DNA of 64,000 nt from an uncultured Pseudomonadota bacterium (lineage in GTDB: Bacteria > Myxococcota_A > UBA796 > GCA-2862545): positions 1 through 64,000 of the forward strand of contig CAIOSP010000198.1 in the NCBI GenBank assembly GCA_903861005.1, read 5' to 3'. The notes below the pieces were generated by a model. The model made no database searches. It saw nothing but the letters and a program-made list of their open reading frames with translations, and was not told the origin of the DNA. Both the position numbers and the translations under genes were made by a program. Numbering within the stretch: position 1 is the first letter of the stretch; each line of letters starts with the position of its first letter. Positions 59,102 through 64,000 of the stretch are shown here, one piece after another.

Positions 59102-59926
59102 ATGGACCTGGCTGGCAAGCGCGTGGTGATCAGTGGCGGTTCGAGCGGCATCGGCAAGGCCTTGGCCATCCAGGCCGCCAAGCGTGGCGCGAGCGTGGCC
59201 ATCCTCGCGCGCGACGCCGGGCGCCTGGAGTCGGCGCGCGCGGAGATCGCGGCGGCGGGCAAGGGCAAGGTGATCGCGGTGTCGGTCGACGTGACCAGCG
59301 ACGCCAGCGTCGAGGCCGGCGCGGCCAAGGTGCTCGCCGAGCTGGGCGGCATCGACGTGCTGATCGCCAACCAGGGCTACGCGCGCTGCGCGCCCATCTG
59401 GGAGACGTCCATGGACGACTTCCAGGCGATCATGAACACCAATTTCTACGGCCACGTTCGGCTGGTGAAGGCGTTCGTGCCGGCGTTCCGCGCGCAGGGG
59501 AGCGGCTCCATCTGCTTGGTGGCCAGCATGCTCGCGTTCATGAGCTTCTACGGGTACGGGCCGTACAGCGCGTCCAAGCACGCGATCGTCGGCTTCTCCG
59601 AGGCGCTGCGTCAGGAGATGGGCCTGTACAACGTGCACGTGAACCTGCACTTCCCGCCGACGACCGAGACGCCCGGCCTGACGGAGGAGAACAAGACCAA
59701 GCCGCCGGTCACCTGGGCCATTGAAGAGTCCAGCCGCAAGTTCACGTCGGAGCAGGTGGCGGCGTCCATCCTGGCGGGCATCGACAAGAACCGGCTGGTC
59801 AACCTGATCGGCGTCGACTCGTGGTTCATCTACGTGGCCAAGCGCTTCGCGCCGTGGCTCGTCCGCTTCTTCATCGACAGCGATCTGAAGAAGGGCATCA
59901 AGAAGAATGGTCTGCCCGCGGTCTAG
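59102..59926 (+). CDS. 3-ketodihydrosphingosine reductase-like SDR
   Basis: A 274-residue short-chain dehydrogenase. The NAD(P) motif is GGSSGIG at 12-18, N90 lies in ANQG, and the catalytic set is S142, Y155 and K159 (YSASK). The segment from 183 to 202, PPTTETPGLTEENKTKPP, is strikingly close to the eukaryotic 3-ketodihydrosphingosine reductase signature (PPDTDTPGFxEENRTKP). Most other SDRs lack it. A hydrophobic stretch near 240-258, then a Lys-rich tail, suggests membrane association, as in KDSR. In sphingolipid synthesis KDSR reduces the 3-keto group made by serine palmitoyltransferase, the same bond type the AOS domain upstream should make. ATG at 59102 has GGAGG upstream; a hotdog-fold gene follows within 30 bases. 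Confidence 0.85.
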   Translation: MDLAGKRVVISGGSSGIGKALAIQAAKRGASVAILARDAGRLESARAEIAAAGKGKVIAVSVDVTSDASVEAGAAKVLAELGGIDVLIANQGYARCAPIWETSMDDFQAIMNTNFYGHVRLVKAFVPAFRAQGSGSICLVASMLAFMSFYGYGPYSASKHAIVGFSEALRQEMGLYNVHVNLHFPPTTETPGLTEENKTKPPVTWAIEESSRKFTSEQVAASILAGIDKNRLVNLIGVDSWFIYVAKRFAPWLVRFFIDSDLKKGIKKNGLPAV

Positions 59927-59953
59927 GCCGAGCGCGCTGCAAGGAAGGCAAGG

Positions 59954-60454
59954 ATGTCGATCAAGACGATGTTGTTCCCGGCGATCGAGGACAAGGGCAA
60001 CCCGGTCCGCGACAGCTGGGACCGCCTCAAGGGTACGTCCGTCGGCATCTGGCTGTTCAACCAGCTGATGCGCGTCGTGGTGCCGTACACCGGCAGCTTG
60101 GGCGCGCGCGTCGAGGAGGTCCGCCCCGGCTACGCGCGCGTCGTCCTCCGCGAGCGGTTCGCGGTGCGCAACCACCTGCGCAGCGTGCACGCGATCGCGC
60201 TCGCCAATTTGGTGGAGCTGACGGGCAACGTGGCCGTGGTCTACGCGTGCCCGGACGACGCGCGCATGATCGTGGCGGGCATGCGCATGAAGTACCTGAA
60301 GAAGGCGCGTGGAAAGCTCACCGCCACGTCCAATCCGCCGATCCCCACGTCGAACGCGCGTCAGCAGTTCGAGGTGGTGGTGGAGGTGCGCGACGAGTCG
60401 GGCGAGCTGGTGTGCGAGGGCACGCTCGAGACGCTGGTCGGCCCGAAGAAGTAG
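59954..60454 (+). CDS. DUF4442-type hotdog-fold (thioesterase-like) protein
   Basis: A 166-residue single-hotdog protein of the DUF4442/PaaI-like group. The long N-terminal helix region is followed by VPYTGSLGARVEEVRPGYARVVLRERFAVRNHLRSVHAIALANLVELTG. There NHLRSVHA marks the helix that in active thioesterases carries the catalytic residue and in DUF4442 has His/Arg. No signal peptide is visible. Members are suspected acyl-CoA or acyl-ACP thioesterases; direct proof is lacking for most. It follows the KDSR-like gene by 27 bases and has AAGGAAGG upstream of ATG 59954, so the two are probably co-transcribed, linking it to acyl-chain metabolism. Confidence 0.8.
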   Translation: MSIKTMLFPAIEDKGNPVRDSWDRLKGTSVGIWLFNQLMRVVVPYTGSLGARVEEVRPGYARVVLRERFAVRNHLRSVHAIALANLVELTGNVAVVYACPDDARMIVAGMRMKYLKKARGKLTATSNPPIPTSNARQQFEVVVEVRDESGELVCEGTLETLVGPKK

Positions 60455-60546
60455 GCCGCGTCGTCGGGCCGAGTGGTCCGCGCATGGGCCGCACCGACGC
60501 GGTGTGGTTAGTCCAGAGCCGTCGTCCCAGACGACTGGAGGATCCG

Positions 60547-61428
60547 ATGACCGTGTCGGCGGCAACGTGGAGTGATCGGGCTGCGTCCTTGACTGGCGTG
60601 GCGCGGGAGGATCTCCCGAGCGTGCTTGGCGCTTGGTCGCTGGACGCCGCGGGCCCCAGCGCGCTGATCGGCGAGGCCGCGGAGACGATCCGCGAGCACC
60701 TCTTGGAGGCGGTGGTGTCCGGCAAGGGCCACGCGCGCGATCGGCTGGCCGTTGGAGCTTGGCTCGGCCGCCTGGGCGATCCTCGCCTGCGTCGTCCGGC
60801 GGACGAGATGTACTGGGTGCCGCTCACGCTGCGCACCAACGAGTCCTACAAGCTGGCGCGCTTCCCGGTCACGAACGACGAGTTCCAGGCCTGGGCGGAC
60901 GCCGGCGGGTACCGCGATCGCGCGGCGTGGTCTGAGGCCGGCTGGGCGTGGCTCGCGGGCTGCGCGGATCCGTGGCCGGTGGTCGCGCACAAGTCCGACG
61001 TCGGCGAGTACATCGGTCCCAACCAGCCCGTGGTCGGCGTGACGTGGTTCGAGGCCGACGCCTACGCCCGCGCGATGGGCGCGCGCCTGCCTCGCTGGTA
61101 CGAGCGCGTGTGGGCCGTGCGCGGCGCGGGCAAGCGCCCGTACCCGTGGGGAGATCCGTTTGGTGAGGGCAACGCCAACACCCGCGAGGAGGCGCTGGGC
61201 CGCCCGTGCGCCGTGGGCCTGTACGTCCGCGACGTCACGCCCGAGGGCGTGTACGACCTGGCCGGAAACGCGGGCGAGTGGACGTCCGAGTCCGCCGCCG
61301 ACGAAGAGTACCTGCTGGCGCCCGGCGCGTGGGATCAGGAGTCGCTCGCGTCGTGGGCCAAGGCGCTCACCAGCGAACGTCCGAGCGCGCGCTGGGCGGG
61401 CCTCGGCTTCCGCCTGGCCAAGGACTAG
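60547..61428 (+). CDS. FGE/SUMF1-domain protein, catalytic cysteines absent
   Basis: A 293-residue cytosolic protein. After an N-terminal helical segment (~1-85) comes a sulfatase-modifying-factor domain with FPVTNDEFQAWADAGGY, PVVGVTWFEADAYARAMGARLPRWYERVWAVRG, YPWGDPF, YDLAGNAGEWTSE and GLGFRLAKD. The order matches the FGE fold, but the region that should hold the two cysteines of true FGE has none, as in the lipoprotein at 56446. A binding or structural use of the fold is therefore more likely. ATG at 60547 has TGGAGG upstream. The YaeQ gene follows closely and may share the transcript. Confidence 0.78.
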   Translation: MTVSAATWSDRAASLTGVAREDLPSVLGAWSLDAAGPSALIGEAAETIREHLLEAVVSGKGHARDRLAVGAWLGRLGDPRLRRPADEMYWVPLTLRTNESYKLARFPVTNDEFQAWADAGGYRDRAAWSEAGWAWLAGCADPWPVVAHKSDVGEYIGPNQPVVGVTWFEADAYARAMGARLPRWYERVWAVRGAGKRPYPWGDPFGEGNANTREEALGRPCAVGLYVRDVTPEGVYDLAGNAGEWTSESAADEEYLLAPGAWDQESLASWAKALTSERPSARWAGLGFRLAKD

Positions 61429-61438
61429 CGGCGCGCAC

Positions 61439-61981
61439 GTGGCCCAGACCGCCACGATGCACACGTTCGAGCTCACGCTCGCGGACACCGACCGCGGCGT
61501 GTACGGCACGTGGACCTTCCCGGTCGCGCGTCACCCGTCGGAGAGCGGCCCGTACCTGGTGTCGCGCTTGCTCGCGTTCGCGCTGGAGCACGAGGAGGGC
61601 ATCGCGTTCAGCGCGGGCCTGTCGGACGGCGACGAGCCCGCGGTGTGGGTGAAGGATCTGACCGGGCAGCTGCGCGTGTGGATCGAGGTCGGCGCGCCCG
61701 ATCCCAACCGCATCCACCGCGCGAGCAAGGCCTGTGATCGCGTGGCGATCTACGTGCACCGCGGCCTGGACGCGTACCTGCGCACCATCGCGGGGGCCAA
61801 AGTGCACGCGCCGGATCGGGTGTCGATCGTGTCGCTGGATCGCGGGGTCGTCGAGGCGATCGCCGAGCGCGTGGATCGGCGGAACAAGCTCAACGTCACC
61901 GTGAGCGGCGGCGAGGTCTTTGTGGAGCTTGGCGGCGAGTCCTGGAGCATGCCGCTGGTGACGCAGAGCTGGCCGGGGTGA
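61439..61981 (+). CDS. yaeQ: YaeQ family protein
   Basis: A 180-residue YaeQ-family protein of normal length. The N-terminus MAQTATMHTFELTLADTDRG, RHPSESGPYLVSRLLAFALEHEEGIAFSAGLSDGDEPAVWVKD and WIEVGAPDPNRIHRASKACDRVAIYVH follow the family closely. YaeQ has a PD-(D/E)xK nuclease-like fold, with the E-V-K-type residues near DEPAVW and IEVG; a nuclease activity is not established, and links to transcription elongation were proposed from RfaH suppression. GTG at 61439 aligns with the family's start (MALKATI-like); ATG at 61457 is an alternative. Confidence 0.92.
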   Translation: MAQTATMHTFELTLADTDRGVYGTWTFPVARHPSESGPYLVSRLLAFALEHEEGIAFSAGLSDGDEPAVWVKDLTGQLRVWIEVGAPDPNRIHRASKACDRVAIYVHRGLDAYLRTIAGAKVHAPDRVSIVSLDRGVVEAIAERVDRRNKLNVTVSGGEVFVELGGESWSMPLVTQSWPG

Positions 61982-62050
61982 GGCTGCGGCTGCCAGGTCG
62001 TTGCCAGCGTCGGCGTCGCAGGACACGAGAGCGGGAACACGGGGAGCCCC

Positions 62051-62689
62051 ATGATCCTCATCGGCCAGTTCGACAGCCCCTTCGTCCGCCGCGTCGCGAT
62101 CACGCTTGAGCTCTACGGCATGCCGTACGAGCACCGTCCGTGGTCGGTGTTTGGCGACGCCGACACGATCGCAGCCTACAGCCCGGCGCGGCGCGTGCCC
62201 GTCCTGATCCTCGACGACGGCGAGGTGCTGATCGAGAGCGCGGCCATCCTCGACGCGCTGGACCAGCTGGCGGGCGCGGATCGCGCGCTGACGCCGGTGG
62301 CCGGGGCGGAGCGGCGGCGCGCCCTCAAGATCTGCGCGCTCGCCAGCAACGTGGCGGACAAGGTGGTGGCGCTGATCTACGAGCGCCTGCTGCACGAGGT
62401 GACGTCGCCGGTGTGGATCGCGCGCTGCGGCGATCAGATCCGCGGCCTGCTCGACGCGCTGGAGGCGGAGCGTGTCGTCGGAGGATCGCCGTGGTGGTCC
62501 GGCGAGCGGCTGAGCCAGGTCGACATCACGGTCGGGTGTGTGCTGCGCTTCCTCAGCGAGGCGCAGGCGTCGCTGTTTGATCCGGCGATCTGGCCGGCGC
62601 TCGCCGCGCACGGCGCGCGCTGTGAGGCGTTGCCGGTGTTTCAGTCGATCCAGCAGCCCTTTTATGTGACGCCGCCGCGCAAGGAGTGA
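62051..62689 (+). CDS. Glutathione S-transferase family protein
   Basis: A 212-residue GST. The thioredoxin-like N-terminal domain has IGQFDSPFVRRVAITLELYGMPYEHRPW, with the Ser/Pro turn in place of a catalytic Cys. It then has ARRVPVLILDDGEVLIESAAILDAL, containing the glutathione gamma-glutamyl site ES. The all-helical C-terminal domain includes LSQVDITVGCVLRFL, the N-capping Asp motif. Small-molecule detoxification or thiol transfer is likely; the substrate is unknown. ATG at 62051 has GGGGAG upstream. Confidence 0.9.
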   Translation: MILIGQFDSPFVRRVAITLELYGMPYEHRPWSVFGDADTIAAYSPARRVPVLILDDGEVLIESAAILDALDQLAGADRALTPVAGAERRRALKICALASNVADKVVALIYERLLHEVTSPVWIARCGDQIRGLLDALEAERVVGGSPWWSGERLSQVDITVGCVLRFLSEAQASLFDPAIWPALAAHGARCEALPVFQSIQQPFYVTPPRKE

Positions 62690-62808
62690 CGCTTTTGCGT
62701 GCGCACCGCGCGCCATAGCCGCTCATGATGTGTCCCGAGCGCCGATCGGCGGCGTTCTTGTAGACGGTCGGCGCCTCAACGGGCATGGTTGGGCTCACGG
62801 AGCGTCTC

Positions 62809-64000
62809 ATGCGTCACTGGGCATTGTGTGGTCTGGTCGTGGCGGGATGCGCTTCGGGCGGGAAGTCCGAGGTCGCGGACGACGCGCTGCTGCCGGGCGA
62901 CACGGGGGACACGGACCTCGCCGCGGACACCGACCGCGCGGACACCGATCTCGCGGACACGGACGTCGCTGACACCGACGGGACGGACACCGCGGCGCTC
63001 GGCGTCGGCCTGCCGGCGTTCTGCCCGGCGCCTGCGGGCGACACCGACGTCGGCGGGGCAGGGGAGCCGGCGCTGCCGCGTACGATCACGTCCGCCACGG
63101 GTGACACGCTCGCGGTGATCGACGGGCTCTCGGCGTTCGACTTCCGGCTGTTCGCGCAGACCAACCCGTCCGCCAACACGGTGATCTCGCCGCTTTCGGT
63201 GTCGGTGGCGCTGGCGATGACCTGGGAGGGCGCTGAGGGCGCGACCGAGACCGAGCTCACGAGCGCGCTCGGCATCACGATCCCCGCGGCGGACTGGCGT
63301 ACCAGCCTGGTGGACCTGCTCGCCGATGTGGAGGGCACCAGCCGGACGACGGGCGCCCACGTCAACCTGGCGAACCAGCTCTTTGGGGACGCGTCGTTCG
63401 GGTGGCGACAGGACTTCACGGACCGCTGCCGTGACGACTGGGGAGCGCCGTTCCGCGCGCTGATCTTCACACCGGATCCGGACCCGGCCCGCCTGCAGAT
63501 CAACGACTGGGCGCGGCGTCAGACGTGTGGGCTCATCCCGAGCTTGTTCCCGCAGGGCGCGCTCTCGCCGGACACGCCGCTGGTGCTGGCGAACGCGCTG
63601 CTGGTCGAGGCCGACTGGAGCACGGTGTTCGACGAGAGCGCCACCGCCAGCGGCGACTTCCACCTCGCGGGCGGCGGTACGCGTAGCGTCGAGTTCATGA
63701 ACGCGGAGCTGACGCTGGCGTCGACGCGGCCCGGCTCGTTCACCGTCGCGCAGTTGCCGCTCGACGGCGAGGAGCTCGGCTTCTGGGTGATCGTGCCGGA
63801 CGCCGCCGACGGCCTGCCCGCGATCGAGGCAGCCTGGACGCCGTCCGCGTTCGCGGGCTGGACCGCGGCGGCGACCCAGACCCGGGTCGATCTGTTCTTC
63901 CCCAAGTTCCAGCAGCGGACCACGAAGGACATGGTGGCGCCGCTGCAGGCGATGGGCGTGAGCACCTTGTTCGACAGCCTCCAGGCCAACCTGAGCGGCA
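62809..64000 (+). CDS. Serpin-family lipoprotein (cut by window end)
   Basis: The first ~397 residues are in the window. The signal peptide ends VVAGC14, a lipobox. Residues ~30-60 are an Asp/Thr-rich linker (repeats of ADTD). The serpin core begins near residue 100: FDFRLFAQTNPSANTVISPLSVSVALAMTWEGAEGATETEL is the conserved shutter region. It continues with NLANQLFGDASFGWRQDFTD, IPSLFPQGALSPDTPLVLANALLVEADW, and FFPKFQQRTTKDM. The reactive-centre loop lies beyond 64000, so inhibitory specificity cannot be read. A membrane-tethered serpin could protect the cell from proteases of prey or competitors (inference). ATG at 62809 has GGAG eight bases upstream; an ATG 24 bases earlier is also in frame. 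Confidence 0.9.
   Translation, partial: MRHWALCGLVVAGCASGGKSEVADDALLPGDTGDTDLAADTDRADTDLADTDVADTDGTDTAALGVGLPAFCPAPAGDTDVGGAGEPALPRTITSATGDTLAVIDGLSAFDFRLFAQTNPSANTVISPLSVSVALAMTWEGAEGATETELTSALGITIPAADWRTSLVDLLADVEGTSRTTGAHVNLANQLFGDASFGWRQDFTDRCRDDWGAPFRALIFTPDPDPARLQINDWARRQTCGLIPSLFPQGALSPDTPLVLANALLVEADWSTVFDESATASGDFHLAGGGTRSVEFMNAELTLASTRPGSFTVAQLPLDGEELGFWVIVPDAADGLPAIEAAWTPSAFAGWTAAATQTRVDLFFPKFQQRTTKDMVAPLQAMGVSTLFDSLQANLSG

Noticed and set aside
62740-62751. Palindrome CGCCGATCGGCG after the GST gene as a terminator
   Set aside because: Only six bases per arm without a loop or a proper T-run; such palindromes are common in this base composition.

Overview
The window is a very GC-rich bacterial chromosome segment with short intergenic gaps and many ATGA, GTGA or TGATG start/stop overlaps. 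The organism is probably a Gram-negative deltaproteobacterial/Myxococcota-type bacterium. The reasons are many lipobox-bearing lipoproteins, Asp/Thr-rich linkers behind the lipobox, sulfatase-modifying-factor-fold proteins, a FAAL/PKS locus, a sigma-54-type promoter, and Mpl, Hsp33 and SelO. This assignment is inferred from gene content; no rRNA is present to confirm it. I see no mobile element, CRISPR array, integrase or rRNA. The only RNA gene found is a tRNA-Arg(CCU).

Layout, left half. 1-2.6 kb: a partial RRM protein, a YoaK/DUF1275 membrane protein and a solitary SPPY-type DNA methylase. 2.7-5.2 kb: an ammonium transporter/PII pair behind a near-consensus sigma-54 promoter with an upstream palindrome, closed by a terminator. 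5.4-7 kb: RNase G ending in an 11-bp tandem repeat. 7.1-14 kb (minus): an FG-GAP lipoprotein, leucyl aminopeptidase, a pseudokinase-like protein and a lipoprotein. 14.1-19.2 kb (plus): a small membrane protein, then a tightly overlapped miaB, CPBP protease, ABC permease and ABC ATPase series. 19.2-25 kb: a secreted unknown, a secreted EEP-fold phosphodiesterase, and a two-subunit ABC exporter preceded by a small membrane protein. 25.1-27.7 kb: a degenerate prenyl-synthase-like protein and a sigma-70-family factor behind a 563-nt leader rich in inverted repeats. 27.7-32.5 kb (minus): an overlapped operon Mpl > class III aminotransferase > LuxE-like > LuxC-like.

Layout, right half. 32.6-34 kb: a DsbD-alpha-like protein coupled to Hsp33. 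34-46.5 kb: a coiled-coil protein, histidine phosphatase, TPR protein, propeller-like lipoprotein, PHA-granule-type protein, phosphatase-fold lipoprotein, GT-C-like membrane protein, a large lipoprotein, SelO and dienelactone hydrolase. 46.6-54.7 kb (minus): a FAAL followed by a 2106-residue megasynthase with the order KS-AT-ACP-KR-DH-AOS. 55-58.9 kb: a PQQ-like propeller protein, a lipoprotein with an FGE-type fold and a cytochrome c/copper monooxygenase lipoprotein. 58.9-64 kb: the tRNA, a 3-ketodihydrosphingosine-reductase-like SDR with a hotdog thioesterase-like partner, an FGE-fold protein, YaeQ, a GST and a serpin lipoprotein cut by the window end.

The most interesting system is lipid-like. 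The FAAL should activate a fatty acid and the megasynthase extend and partly reduce it. The terminal PLP domain should then release it by decarboxylative condensation with an amino acid, giving a 2-amino-3-ketone. A KDSR-like reductase 4 kb away is the enzyme type expected to turn such a ketone into a sphingoid-base-like amino alcohol. A separate LuxC/LuxE/aminotransferase operon could convert an acyl group to an aldehyde and then an amine. The individual families are read from motifs; the joint pathways are inference.
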